Assembly (NCBI GenBank): GCA_905183005.1
Contig: CAJJDO010000101.1
Location: 66,018-130,017, forward strand
Length of the DNA: 64,000 nucleotides
Direction of reading: 5' to 3'
Source of the DNA: Paramecium pentaurelia
Taxonomy: Eukaryota; Ciliophora; Oligohymenophorea; Peniculida; Parameciidae
A model generated the notes under the pieces. The model had not been told where the DNA came from and did not search any database. It worked only from the letters and a program-made list of their open reading frames with translations. The translations under genes were made by a program, and so were the position numbers. Shown here piece after piece: positions 50,261 through 62,979 of the stretch (position 1 is the stretch's first letter; each line of letters starts with the position of its first letter).

Positions 50261-52739
50261 TCACAAAGGTTGAGTCTATTATTTTTCTTAATATTCTTTT
50301 ATTTATTAGTTTTGCCACTCAATATTAGGATCATACTTATAAAAAGGATGAATAGTCTATGTTTAAATAGAATATAATTACCTTTGCTTATGGATATTCT
50401 TACAAGAATTGTAAATCTTCTGATTCAAGATTCTCTTCAAATTGTTTTTCTTGAATAATTCTTTCACAATGTAACTCTATTAATAATAAATTTAATTTAC
50501 TTATTGTTTAATCTAATTATGTCTTTATTTATATGTTATTCCAAAATTATGTATCAAATTGTATCAAGTCTGTCTAATATTCTTTAATGTATGGTAATAG
50601 TGTTCCTTAATATTTATTTACTAAATTTATTATATAATAGTCTTACAAAACTATATTAACAATAATTAATATTTGTGATTTACAATACGATTCTATTCAG
50701 TTTCATTGTTTCTCAATTTGTTTAATAATTTAGCACATAATAAAGGTCTTTATTAATTTATATATAAACAAACTATTTATTTAAATGCTTAAAAATTAAC
50801 TTCTTTGTTATTTAAATTAGTATGAATTAAGACTTAAGCGAATTTATTTTACATTTTAATAATGTCTTCTGATGTTTTTAATTGATTTAAAAGTTATTCT
50901 CCTGAGAGATCAAATTTTCTTTATATTTCTCTATTAAAAATATGTCCTTCTATTGAAAACTATTCTCTTAAGGTTTTTTCTTCTTACTCTTTTTATTGCT
51001 ACTTTGCTAACATTTTTTTTTCTTTTGGTGTTAATTTCTTTTACTCTAATTTTCTCTATTCTTAAACTTTTAATTTAAGTCTTTCTAAACCTTCAATCAT
51101 CAATCCTGCAGATTAAATAAAATATTTAGTATCATATCTCTTATCTATAGCATCTATCATTTATAATAAAGATCTTAATGTATATCTTCTTATTGAATAT
51201 TGATAAAAATCTAATTAATCATCACACATTTCTTAAAACTATTTAAATATTAAATTAAACTACTATAAGGCAGGACCAAGATAATTCAATCTTAATAATG
51301 TTCTACCAATATTGAGTTCAAACCAAATCATTTATAATTCATATGGATCTGATCCATCTTTTAAGAAGAGACTTAATAAATCTTATGATAAAACTATCAT
51401 ATTTGCTTGTAAAGCATATTTAATTGTCTAATTATTTAAATATCTATCTGCTAAATCTAGTTATCTTGCTCTATCAGCATATTCATAAGCTTCTTTAAAT
51501 TATTGTAATTTTTTAAGAACTTTTGCTTTAATCAAGTATAACTCAGGTAATGTAGCAGTATGTTCTATAGCTTGATTAATAAATTCAAGAGATTTATTGT
51601 AATCTTTAATTTAATAGAAATGTTATGATAACAACATCATAGCCCAAAGTTATTCAATTGAACTTTTATTAAGATATGTTTCAAAGGATGTTTGCATAAT
51701 TTCAATCTTGTGAGGATCAGTGTATAGATGTTTAATTTCTCTGAATAAAGAAGGTAAAGACTTTTAAAAAAATGGATCAATAAATTAAATGAAACTATTT
51801 TAAAATGATTCTTTTTCTTTTTATGCAAGTAATCTTCCTTTTACTAGAGTATTATCATAGATTGATAAATCTACTTAGGGATCTGCCTTTTATAACATTT
51901 AATAATATTTCCAATTTTAAGGTTATAATTCAAGCAATTATTTAACTGATTGAATTGCATTTACATTATCTCCAATTTTAATATAGAAATCATATTCAAG
52001 TTCATAAAATGAAACTAAATCAGTAATATCACTAAATTATAATTATAATGAAATTACTTTTTAAAATCATGTAAATATTGTTTAGCTCTTTGAAAGTCTT
52101 TAGCTTCAATAGCTAATTAGATTTAATATAATTTAAATTCATTGATTTCAACTTTTTTGATTGGATTTTATGTATCCTTTTTAATTACATCTTCAGTCAA
52201 TTTGATAGCATTAAAGGCACTTGCATAATTGGATACTAAATGTTGACTAAGAATAAATGCAATCCAATTTACTACCATACCTGGTTTACTATTTAATAGT
52301 TTTTGTCTTAGCCAACTATTTCCTTCAAAATCTCTAATATGAATAGATAGATTAGCAGTATCTCTTATTAATTAAAGATTTTCTTCTCCTTTATTGATTG
52401 CTTATATAAAACATTTGACTGCTTAAATATAATTCTTTTCAGCTTTTTAGATTAAACCATATATGTGCCAACAAAAATCAGATGCTAAATTCTTAAGTAC
52501 AGCCTAATATGCTAAGGCAAGACCTGCTTCACGATCTTCAGTGTAATACATGAAGATTGCTTTAAGTGAAACAATTTCTTAATTATCTGGTACTTATTCT
52601 AATAATTTTTCTGAATGTTTCAATCCTTTTTTATAATCTTTAGCTTCTAATAATCTCTTAAAGATATATAGATATATATAATTACCATTAATGATTTAAA
52701 TTCATTGTTTTGTTTTGTATTTAATTCTGTTTATTTCAT
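50261..52739 (-). CDS. NAA15: NatA auxiliary subunit NAA15 (TPR protein), about 790 aa
   Basis: NAA15 anchors the NatA N-terminal acetyltransferase to ribosomes. TPR-type repeats match the family: RLLEAKDYKKGLKHSEKLLE, DFCWHIYGLIQKAEKNY, IQAVKCFIQAINKG, RDTANLSIHIRDFEG, and far downstream the KKLTPKEKKMLAKQQ basic region typical of NAA15. Introns placed at 52657-52685, 52032-52057, 50356-50380 and near 50650. The reading frame indicates one further unplaced intron, so the exact length is approximate. It ends QQTQPL. Confidence 0.85.
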
Positions 52740-52845
52740 ATATGGTATAATTATATTATATGAATAATTAATTTAATTAGAAAATGAATTTTCAATATAG
52801 AAATTTATATATATATATTATTATTTAATTTAAATTTTTTTGTAT

Positions 52846-53796
52846 ATGAATTAAAGCAATTTAATAGAAGACTTAAATGGATCTAATGTTTCAAGATTAT
52901 TAAAATAAATAAAAGAAAGTAATAATAAATGATATGATAGTCACTTAGGATGAATTATATGAGGAAATGACATAATTAAAAACAAGAGTGTTAGGATTAT
53001 TAAAGGATTACCAATCATCTTTATAATAAAAAGAGAATATTAGACAATTAAATCAATAAATACGTAAGGATGTAACAAACATCAGCAATGATTATAGTTA
53101 AATAGTTGAAAAGATGAACTAGAGTGTTGATTGCACATTTATTTCGATTGAGAGTATTACACCATTTTAAAAGAATGAAAAAGTAACAATTAATAAATTT
53201 ATAAGGAAATGAATAAAATGTTTAATTTGGTTGAAGAGTTTCTTGAAAAATTTTAAGGAAAAAAAGCAAATTATAATTTATATACTAGTTTTATTTCAGA
53301 TAAAATGGAACGATCTGGAATATCTATGGCAGATACTAGTATTATAGATGTTAACTGTAGAATATCAATTATAAAGGATTAAATATCTTCTAATTTATCT
53401 GATAAAAAATATAGTTAATTAGTTATAATGGAAACTGTGGATGCTTTATAGGAAGCATTAAATTCATAGAAAATAGAAAAGATAAGATCTATAATAAAAA
53501 GAATAGAACATTATATGGCTTAATGTTAACATGATCCTAGTGATTTATATTAGATGTTATAAAAAGCAGTTGAATCTTGTAAAGAGAAAGAAATAGAATT
53601 ATAAAATTAATCTATAATTGAAGATAAAGATATTAAAAGAAGATTTTTTGATTTAGCTTTAGAAATTAAGAGTGAATTACCTATAAATCATCCTGGTAGA
53701 AAAGTATTGGTTTCAGTTCTCTTTGAAAAAGCATAGAATATAGATGAATCTTAATGGCATGATTGGATTCTTGATTAATTAAGTTAACAAAATTGA
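52846..53796 (+). CDS. Hypothetical coiled-coil protein, 301 aa
   Basis: MNQSNLIEDLNGSNVSRLLK, then a helical Gln/Glu/Lys-rich body (residues 30-250) and a compact C-terminus INHPGRKVLVSVLFEKAQ, DESQWHDWILDQLSQQN. Introns of 22 nt (52919-52940, TAG) and 23 nt (53183-53205, AAG) give 302 codons. Divergent from NAA15, 106 bp between starts. It could be a centrosomal or kinetochore-type coiled coil; not recognised. Confidence 0.7.
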
Positions 53797-53817
53797 TAAA
53801 TAACTATTTTAATTATC

Positions 53818-54801
53818 TCAGGTGTAACTTTTAATAAAACTCAAAGTTTCATTTAATTATTAGCTATAATGATGTTTTTTCTCTCTAATTTTTAGAATTA
53901 AATCTGTAACAGGATGCATTTATGAAATTGATTTAATAATTACAGTTTATCCTTTATCCATAGGTTATTCATCAATAATCATTTAAATTTCATAATCACC
54001 ATTTTCATCTTAATCAATAATTTTTTAAGCATCTTCAGCAGATGATAATATTTCTACATCATCTTTTTTATTAATAATTGTTAATAATTGAGTTGATTTA
54101 TTTTTACTAGAATTAGATGCTAATAATAAAATATATTATTACATAAAGAATCATTCTTTCTATGAATTGCTTATGTAATTATAGCTTAATTTTTTTTGTA
54201 TTTCCTTAAACCATCTAAATCATGAAAACTTGTTTTACGTATTTGAGTTTCTATTTAATTTTATTTAAATACCATTTTATGTATGTATATCATCAGATAA
54301 AAATCTATCTCTACGAAAAGATTTAAATTCATTAACTGATTCTTTTTCCATTTATTCAATTGGATCAAAGTTTTATAAATATGCAACGTTTACTGTCATT
54401 TTATTTGATAATTAAATTTGTAATGTAGCTATTAAATTAGGATCAATCCAATCTGTACTTTTATTCTCATTCAAATGAATGATATGATCTATTTCATTAT
54501 CTTACTTTTATTATAATGGAGTTAATTATGTTAATTCAATGCATTTTTCAAAAAATTACTAAGAATTCTCGTTTATCTATTGTAAATTACACAAAATATT
54601 CCATTCCTCTACTAAATAAGGTTTCAATTATTTTTTCAAATAAAATTGAATTGCTAAATTATTTTCCCCATTAGAATTCCATCTCTTTCTAATTAAATTA
54701 CATTCAAGATTAAAATTCATATCCACCTTATGTTTATACCTCTTTTACAAAATACATTTAGCTATTTGTTATGCAATATCAAGACAATTTAATATGCTCA
54801 T
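53818..54801 (-). CDS. Hypothetical protein, 312 aa
   Basis: MSILNCLDIAQQIAKCILQK, a basic block NLECNLIRKRWNSNG, VEEWNILCNLQQINENSQQF, then EFKSFRRDRFLSDDIHT and an acidic stretch KKDDVEILSSAEDAQ. Introns of 22 and 23 nt, both GTA...TAG, give 313 codons. The stop lies 21 bp from the convergent coiled-coil gene, and the start 57 bp from the stop of the REEP-like gene on the same strand. Family unknown. Confidence 0.65.
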
Positions 54802-54857
54802 TGAATTTATAATATTATTTCAAAATGACTCATTATTATTATATATTATAACAATAT

Positions 54858-55802
54858 TCACTCCAATTAAGAAATCTTCTCTATCAAAATCTCTATAACA
54901 GGCTTAAGCCATAAATCAATATCCTCTGACTTTTTGAGTTTCATAAGTTCCAAATTCCCATCATTTTCTGAATAAATCACCTTTAAACATTTGTCTGAAT
55001 TGATATCAATTGATATAAGGGTTTCTTAATTAAATATTATTCTTACTTAAATGAACACAAATATTCTTTTGAGGACAAATGAATTATAATTCACTATTTT
55101 AAGTATTAAAAGATAGAATATAATCAACAAAGCGACCCATATCTTTAACACTAGCTTATACAGATAATTTTTAAGATTTAGTTTCAGAAATTCCAACATA
55201 ATTATTCTTAAATCCTTTTGTTTCAGAGTTTCTAAATCTGATCTTTGATTTTGTCACTTCAATCGATTACTTTTTATTTAAGATTTTCTCCATTATACGA
55301 TCAACCTATTTTTCTAATTCAGTCAATTCTTCAACTCTAACAAGATCTATACAGGTTTCAATTAACTATAATGATATTTTAATGACAATGTACATTTAAG
55401 AATCTAACTAAAAAATATTTTACTATCTTTGTAAAATAAATGAAGAATATATTTGTATACTCATCCATTTCCAATTTTTCAAATACTCCATATATTAATG
55501 AATGCCATCTTGAATGTGGTAGCATAATATAAAATTTGATAAAAAAAGGAGCAAAGTATCCAAAAGGAATAAGTTCTAAAAACAACATAAATACAGGTTC
55601 AAATTAAATAAAAGTATAAAGCAAAAACCTAATCTAAATAAATATTTAATACCATTTAATTAAAAGAGCATCTCCTTCTTGAACATTCTATTTTTTGAAT
55701 GCTTCACATGTTTTCCAAGTTAATTGAAATCCACAATAGACACTCAAGATAATTTAAAACACTTTACTTCATTATTTTGGCTCCATATACAATTAGAGAC
55801 AT
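54858..55802 (-). CDS. REEP/HVA22 (TB2/DP1)-like membrane-shaping protein with PH-like tail, 279 aa
   Basis: REEP proteins insert hairpins that curve ER membranes. Residues about 1-90 match: TWKTCEAFKKQ, then LLIKWFLLYTFIQFEPVFML, ELIPFGYFAPFFIKFYIMLP, HSRWHSLIYGVFEKLE. The rest is a coiled segment (LTELEKQVDRIMEKILNKKQ) and a beta-rich domain ending in an amphipathic helix SEDIDLWLKPVIEILIEK, as in PH-like folds. Four introns (25, 24, 34, 22 nt) give exactly 280 codons; two end in AAG and one in GAG. The combination is unusual; the PH assignment is tentative. Confidence 0.7.
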
Positions 55803-56258
55803 TAATTTTAATTAGGAATTATTTTTTATTATTATTTAAGTTCTTTATATTTAAAATAAAAGGTATATGGAGAGAACCTATTAAAAATTTAAATAAATCA
55901 GAATTAATGAAAAAAAAAACAATAATAATAATTAGATATTTTTTAAACTAATAAAATTAAAGAATAATCTTATAATATTGGTAAATCTTTGTAGATTCGA
56001 TAACTCTTTTTAGTAATTAAAGTATCAAATTTATTTATATCATTTAATTATTTCCTTATTAAATTAGTATTTCTATTTTATCTTAAAATCTTTATGATTA
56101 TTGTATATACAAGATACTATAGTTATTGTTTTAATAAATAATGTTAAAACTTATAAATCAGAATTATAATTGATATTCTGTATAAATTTAATAAATTTGG
56201 ATATATTATATTCTCAATCTAAATATAATAATGATTAACTAAAATATATTCATATATT
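55803..56258. other. AT-rich intergenic region
   Basis: About 455 bp between the REEP-like start and the HemW stop. No protein-like frame; contains A/T homopolymers only. Confidence 0.45.
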
Positions 56259-57432
56259 TCATTTGATATTTTATAAGTAACCAACAATTTCATCACATAC
56301 TAAGTAACCCTCTGGAATTTTTAATTTGATATTATCTTCACTTATAATAAAGTATTCCTCAAACTTTTTCATAGCCTCCAATAAAGATTATGATAATAAG
56401 GCTTTATCTATACCCCACTTAGTTCTTAATCTACTCATTAATAGTATTCTTTATTTTTCAAATTGAGAACTTTCATCCTCAATTAAACAACCTTCTCCAG
56501 ATTCTACAAACTGATAATATTTTTTCAATGTATTAGGTCGAGTTATCCTAATTAAATTTTAAAGAGAAGTTGCACCCATTCCAAATCCATAAAAATTGCT
56601 ATTTCCATACCAATAATTTCTATTGTGTTAACTTATATGCTTTTCTGATTTTGCAAAATTAGATATTTCATAATGATCATATTACTATAGAATTTGATTT
56701 ACTTTTGTGTAATTGCATGTTTGAATTTCAATATTAGGAAGAGGATGTATACCTTCTCTATAATTCAATTTTTTATAAAAATAGGATTCTTCTTCTATGC
56801 TTAATGAATATGCAGAAATATGTCCTGGTTTAAATTGTTCAACAAACCATTTTAAATCTTCAAGTGAACTTTGTCCAACTTCTGTAGGTAAATTATAAAG
56901 AAAATCAAAAGAACAATTATCAAATGTTCCATAAACTTTTTCAATCATACCAAGTGCATCATCTATATCTTTTCTTAGATGACTTCTATTTAATCTTTGT
57001 AAAGTCTCATCCTATAATGATTAAATACCTACAGAGAGACGATTGAACTATATACTTTATTTATTTAATACCCCTAAACTTTTAAATCCTTAAAGTTTAT
57101 CTTTATTGAATGTTTTCGGATCTGCTTCAATAGTTATTTCTGCATTTGATTATTTCTTAAAGCAATTCAATATTAACTTTTTTCAAAATTTTAGATACTT
57201 GCAAACTCTCTAATGAGAGAAGAGAAGGTGTTCCTCCTCCAAAATATATTGTTTTTAAAGGTTCTCCTTAATAATGATTTTGAATATCCTTAATCAAATA
57301 TCCAATATATTGTTTTTCCAAACATTGTTTATAATAGTTTTAATTTACTTCTGTCTATCCAACTACATGAACAGGAAAGGCACAGTAAAAACATCGTTTT
57401 AAACAAAATGGAATATGTATATAAGCACTCAT
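56259..57432 (-). CDS. HemW-like radical SAM protein (heme chaperone / former coproporphyrinogen oxidase-like), 375 aa
   Basis: Radical SAM cluster motif CLKRCFYC (CX3CX2C) at residues about 10-17, SAM motif IYFGGGTPSLL, then ITIEADPKTF, NRLSVGIQSLQDETLQRLNR, PGHISAYSLSIEEES and YEISNFAKS with HNRNYWYGNSNFYGFGMGA. These are all HemW signatures; HemW transfers heme and usually acts in mitochondria. Introns 57177-57198 (AAG) and 57048-57071 (TAG) give 376 codons. The length matches the family. It begins immediately MSAYIHIPFC, without an obvious targeting leader. Confidence 0.92.
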
Positions 57433-57917
57433 TCAAATAAATTAATTGTCATCACAAATTATTATTATAATCAAATTAAGAGAATATTTAGATGAAAATT
57501 ATATCTATTGTGTATGGAATAATTAATTAATTAAACACTTCATTTTATAATCACAAATTAATTTGAAGTAACCTTATCAAAATATATTACTTACTTATCT
57601 TTATTCAAAAATATGAGTAATAAATAAAATAATTTATGCTTTTAATTATATTATAATATATGATAATTGATTTTTTATTTCATTTATAATATGTTTTTAA
57701 TAAAAAAACTCAGATATATATTAAATTTATATAAATATATTGATTGTGAATTTGTATCTACAAATAAAATTATCTTCATTTTAAATAAAGAAGGAAATTT
57801 ATAAATGAAAATATAAAATATGTTAAGAATAAGATATTATAAAATTTGATTTTAAATAGTATAAAATTGATTTATAATAATATTGGTTAATTAGAGTATT
57901 AATATAGTAAAAATAAA
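57433..57917. other. AT-rich divergent intergenic region
   Basis: About 485 bp between divergent starts of HemW and the ankyrin gene. Noncoding; presumably holds both promoters. Confidence 0.5.
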
Positions 57918-59095
57918 ATGTTTGAATAGGAGTATTATAAGAGAATTATTGATAAACAAATAACTCCAAATAAATGTACAATAAATACTGGCAAACCTTG
58001 GTTTCCATAATTGAAACATAGATTAGCTTTAAAAGGTAATAATTAGTAAAGTATAATATAGATTACGATTATAAGTTTTTTGTGTTGCCTCCAAATAAAA
58101 TGGTGTCATTATTAAAGAAATAAAAGATTAATGTACCATCAGATGAATAGATTAGAGAATTTCTAAGAAATCATTCACTTAAACATTTAGTATAATATGA
58201 TGCTTTAGACTTTAAAAATGTTGATAAGATTTGTTCATCAAATAGTCCATCTCCCTTGATGATAAATAAAAAGAATAGAAAAATATTTATGTAACAAAAT
58301 CCAAATACAAATTATAAATTAATTGAATCAAAACCATAGACAGCATAGAAGTTATTTGATAGATAATCATCAGTATAACATTGTAGGATGCGAGAATTGA
58401 AATCATAGCAAATAGAAATTAGACCAAATAGAGAAAACATGGAATTAGAAGTAAAAGGAATAAAAAAGAAAATGAGAATTCATGAAATATCAACTAAATC
58501 TACTCCATAGATAGATGCATCGAATTTAAAATATTGTACATAAAGTAATAAGATAAGAATTAAGAGAAAAATAGATTTATTAAGTCGTTCTTTGAAGAAA
58601 ATCAATCTTTTAGGATTATCTATAATTGATGTGATATAGAAGAATATATTTAGTAAAAAAGCTTTTTCATGTTAATTTTCTAAGGAATTTATATTTGCAT
58701 CAAAATAGAATAGATTAGAAGAGATGTAAAGTTTTTTAATAACTCATCCTTATTTAGTATTTTAATATGATTATTATAATATGACTGCCCTTCATTGGGC
58801 ATGTAAATATGGATATTTAGATATGGTAAGAATGTTATTAGATTATCATGCAGACTTTGATGCATTAGATTTAATGAATAGGACTCCATTGAGTATAGCA
58901 ATAATAGAAAATCATTAAGAGATAGTTAAATTATTGCTTACTCATGGTGCTTATCCTTGGAGTACTAGTTTAACAGATTTGAATGGTCCTTTATAATAAA
59001 ATCAAGAGATGAAGAAAATTGTTGGGTAAGCAAGAAAAATATAACTCTTTACTAAATGGAGCAGAATAAAATAGACTACTTTGTGTATTTATTGA
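57918..59095 (+). CDS. Ankyrin-repeat protein, 383 aa
   Basis: The N-terminal ~260 residues are basic and unstructured-looking. Two ankyrin repeats near residues 280-345 are clear: MTALHWACKYGYLDMVRMLL and RTPLSIAIIENHQEIVKLLL, each with TPLH-like and LLxxGA-like positions. One 26-nt intron (58036-58061). The stop is 7 bp from the stop of the convergent SET gene. It resembles ankyrin proteins of ciliate cytoskeleton genes only in layout. Confidence 0.75.
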
Positions 59096-59102
59096 TAAGT
59101 AA

Positions 59103-60980
59103 TCATTTTTTGTAGTAATCGTCACATAATTTGTTAAAGTCAGTTAACCATTTGGTTAAAAATTTATCTCCATAATCAAAGAATAATTCTTCTCCAATTG
59201 ATATATTCTTAGTAGTGAACCTAGTAATAATATGTGTAAATTTATACATAGCAATTCTCCATCTACCTTCAGAGAATAGAATTTAAGCTTAACAATTAGC
59301 TAAATCTGATTTCTTTGTAGCATGATTAATATATCTCAAACAATTACTATAATAGGTTCCATCTACTTACCATTTATCATCAACTTCAAATAAGTAATGA
59401 TTATTAGTAATCCAATCACATTCTAAAATATAATTATTAAAATTACATTCAATAGCCATACTTTCATCATCTAATAATATATAATTTCCTGTATATTCAC
59501 CTACAAAATCACATACTTTAAAATTTTAAGCTGCAAATAATCCAAGTCCATTACATATTAATGATTTACCTAAAACAAGTTATTTTCTAGCTTAAAGTAA
59601 TAGATTCTTATTTGAACATGATTAACATTTACATAATTAAGGATCACATTCATATCCACTAATATAACAAGGACATGAATGTTTTTATTTTTTTTCATCA
59701 TAACCACATACTCTACAATCACATGATTTACCTTTCTATTAACATTAACCTTTACAACAACAATATTTATGACATGTAACACAAGTACAAGAATTAGATC
59801 CACATTCTCCTTCATGAAAACATGGTATATATTATTAAGCATAATTATTTAAATTTTATTTTTTTGATGCTTATTATTATTTACGTTTTCCATTTGTTAT
59901 ATGTTTCTTACTTTAACTTTTTAAAGTTTTTATTAAATAATTAATTTATTAACAAGATATAGGATAAATTCTATGAGTTAATACTTTTGCCATAAAACAA
60001 CAATTACTAAATCCAAATTCTAACATTTATTCTATTGATTTTTATTAAAACTTTTTCATTTTCATTTAATCAATACCATATTTTCCACATTATGTAATAT
60101 CTCTACATCTTTATTCCATTTCCATTTTATTATTTAATTTATATCTACCAAATATTTCTCTCAATAATAAAGAATTTGGTTTAAATTCAGTTTCATAAAA
60201 ATTATCATGATGAGTAGGATCATCTTTCTATTAATCTTAAGGTTCTTCTTCTGGTTCTTTCTCTATATATAATCTTTGATTTTTTGAACTAAAATATATA
60301 TATATCATTATATATACTGATAATGTAAACTACATAGATATAAATTACAAATTGGACAAAAATATCGATTGAATCTTACAAATTGATATTTTACATTAAA
60401 ATTTACAAATTAATCATACTTTTTTGCTTGTTTAGCTAAATAATATGATTAAATTTAATCTGCTGAACAACCTATTGCTTAAGCTAATTGTTGCAATTAA
60501 AAAACAACTTATAATGAATTAAATCTGTCTTTGAATTTCTCAAAAAAAAAATCTATAAATAATTTATGTTCCAATCTCAAATAATGTTTACTATCATCTA
60601 TACTTTTAGCCAATCCTTATTCTAAATTTTATACATGTTCTTCTATTTCCTCTGTTAATTTTGTTGGAATAGATAAAGGGGCTATATTAAAATATAACTA
60701 AAATTCTACTTAAACGTTCCAAAAGTACTGGAGTAGGATGTTGTAATCTAATATTACCTGGCATACTTTTATAGTAATTAGTCCTGATTGGTAAATTGTC
60801 TCTATTTCTCTTAACCTTTATATCAATTTCATAAGCTTCAGTCCTTATCACATTTACTTTGATTTCTCTCTAGATTTGACCTTCATTTTATAGCATTGTC
60901 GATTGTAGATGTTGAACATACCTTTTATAGAGAGTATACTCCTCTAATATTTATTCTTTTGTCATTTAGGTACTTTTCAT
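59103..60980 (-). CDS. Enhancer-of-zeste-like SET histone methyltransferase, 606 aa
   Basis: E(z) homologues methylate H3K27 (in ciliates also H3K9) and act in Polycomb-type silencing. A cysteine patch typical of E(z), RFNRYFCPICNLYLCSLH, lies near residue 240. A CXC pre-SET domain follows (CTCVTCHKYCCCKGQC, SCDCRVC, CPCYISGYECD, LCKCQSC). The SET domain closes the protein: GLGLFAAQNFKVCDFVGEYT, NCLRYINHATKKSDLANC, ISIGEELFFDYGDKF. Introns at 60682-60709 and 60289-60317, both TAG, give 607 codons. In Paramecium the related Ezl1 controls programmed DNA elimination; whether this is that orthologue or a paralogue is not decidable here. Confidence 0.9.
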
Positions 60981-61081
60981 TTTACTTCAAAAAAAAATGA
61001 ATAAATTATTCTCACTCAAATTTATGGTCGAAATTGTTATATAAATAAAAATGTAATTTTTGGAGATTTGAACAAATATTA

Positions 61082-62657
61082 TCAACTTTTAAAAAACTCT
61101 GAAAATTTATCAAATTACTTAAACATCTCATACTGTTCATCCTACTCAAATAGTTATTATAATGGTTTATAAAAATCTTAAGGTTCCTTATTCAATCTTC
61201 TTAATCTGGTATTTTATGCTAATGTTTAAACATTAAAAGCATTTATCTATAATTTAATATATATAGATAAATTACTTTAAGAACTTAATTGATTAAAAAT
61301 AAATGATTTTTACTATTAATTATTCTTTTACCATAAGATTCAATAAATAATTTCTATCTTCTTATTACCATATCATTTATTAAATTTAAACATTGTTCAT
61401 CATACCATGACCATGCTTTTTAATTTAATTAAGATATATTTTCTACTGTTCTAAATAATGGTAATTGATTTTTTAACATATAACTTAATTATATATTAGA
61501 CAAACTTAATTCTGCAATTAATTAATGTATATTCTCATCATCTTAATGAAATTACAACCAATTTAATATATTTCTCATATTACCTTTCATAAATAAGGTA
61601 AGTATGAAAATATCTGAATAATTTAAATTTATTTCTATATTTTGAATCTTTAAATAAGGTTTCTATATTGTAAAATTATTAAAAAACCCTCCTTATTCTT
61701 TGATATTTTCATAGATCACTTTCTTTTTTAACTCAACATTTATGATATCTAATTATCCTTTGTAATTTTGTTCAATTAACAATATTAAATAAATGTATTT
61801 GACTATTTCATCATGTGAATATTGCACTAGTTCAAAGTTATCGAATAGTTCGTGATTCTACTAATAGTCTGCAATTATGAAGACTCGATACCTGTAATCC
61901 ATATAAAGGGCACTCGCTAAATCTATAACATTCTGGAATTGATGAATTTTGGAAGTGTTCCTCTGTGAACTATTATCTTCTTTTTGTTTCCAAATTCAGT
62001 ATCTTCTTATTCTTAAGTAAATTTGATATGTTGACTTGCAAACATCTCTTCAAATTCTCTTTTCTCTGTATAATTGTAAGTCAACAGAACATCAATTTTG
62101 TATGCTCTGGCTATAGCCAATATTGTACTCATCTTTCCACTTGCTCCATATATATTTAACATCTAATAATTCCAATTTTAATTGTTTATTGAATTTGATT
62201 ATGAATACCATGACTCTGATTAATCTACTTAATCTTATGCCAATATAGAAAAGGAATTCTTTAACCAATGTTTAAGAAATTATGTATTTTCTTAACTAAT
62301 TAACTAAATTAGATATCAAATTACATCATCAATATGATCAGGAGTATAAATATCACTCCAAATATCTGACATTTTTGTTATATTCAAATACAATATTGAA
62401 CTTAGCATATTTCCAATTTAATCCAAATTTTTTATTTTTGTTAATTATTGAACTAATTATCCAAAATTAAACTCTTTCATTATCTCATTTCTATATTTTT
62501 ATAACACTCTTCTTAATTGAAAACCTACTGATCCTATTAAAGGACATTTAATAAATTATTTTTATTTTTCTTTTATCTCTTTCCTCTCCTTCTTATTTCC
62601 ATTATTGAAGAAATTTTAAATGTTTTGGTTGTTTTATACATTTCTCTTAGGTGGCAT
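61082..62657 (-). CDS. AAA+ clamp-loader-like protein (RFC1/Rad17/Elg1 group), 500 aa
   Basis: The N-terminus is basic (MPPKRNVQNNQNIQNFFNNG), resembling a PIP-type QNIxxFF motif. Then MSDIWSDIYTPDHIDDLISQ and LKHWLKNSF match the entry to the AAA+ core of large clamp-loader subunits. A Walker A-like loop reads IYGASGKMSTILAIARAY, shorter than the GxxGxGKT consensus. A Walker B-like strand follows in RVPFIWITDYQQ. A C-terminal helical domain ends DKFSEFFKS. Introns 62304-62324, 61869-61891 (CAG) and 61247-61275 give 501 codons. The exact subfamily is uncertain. Confidence 0.65.
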
Positions 62658-62742
62658 TTCCTATACACAAATTTTTACGCGCAAATAAGAAATATTTTAA
62701 TTATCAATAATAAAAAGATAAATATTGCCAATATTTTATACT

Positions 62743-62979
62743 TCATTCATACAAAACTTAATAATCTTTACATTTAATAAAATCCTCTACCTTATTTATA
62801 TATAGAATTTAAAATATACAATCAAAAGTCTCATCAACTTCAATTGATAAATCATCTATTTGATCTATTAAAATATCTCTTTTTCTTAAATATAAAGAAT
62901 ACAAAATGAATATATAAAATTTAAAGATTATTTCATATTCAACACTATTTTTATATTAGAATATTACTTTTTAGAACAT
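62743..62979 (-). CDS. Hypothetical small protein, 78 aa
   Basis: MFQKVIFQYKNSVEYEIIFK to EDFIKCKDYQVLYE. The second half is convincing (LIDQIDDLSIEVDETFDC). It lies 85 bp upstream of the clamp-loader-like gene on the same strand. It may be a short gene or the last exon of one whose start I could not join; upstream in frame is TGA. Confidence 0.4.

Noticed and set aside
54000..55200. Reading TGA as tryptophan joins this region into one long frame with plausible Trp positions, as if the organism had no dedicated stop codon.
   Set aside because: Two ordinary genes with standard introns explain the same DNA, give exact codon counts and a sensible PH-like helix. In the calpains and PRPF4, every Trp is TGG and none is TGA.
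59570..59842. Minus-strand valine/asparagine-rich frame of 90 codons.
   Set aside because: It is a shifted frame of the CXC domain of the Enhancer-of-zeste-like gene on the same strand.
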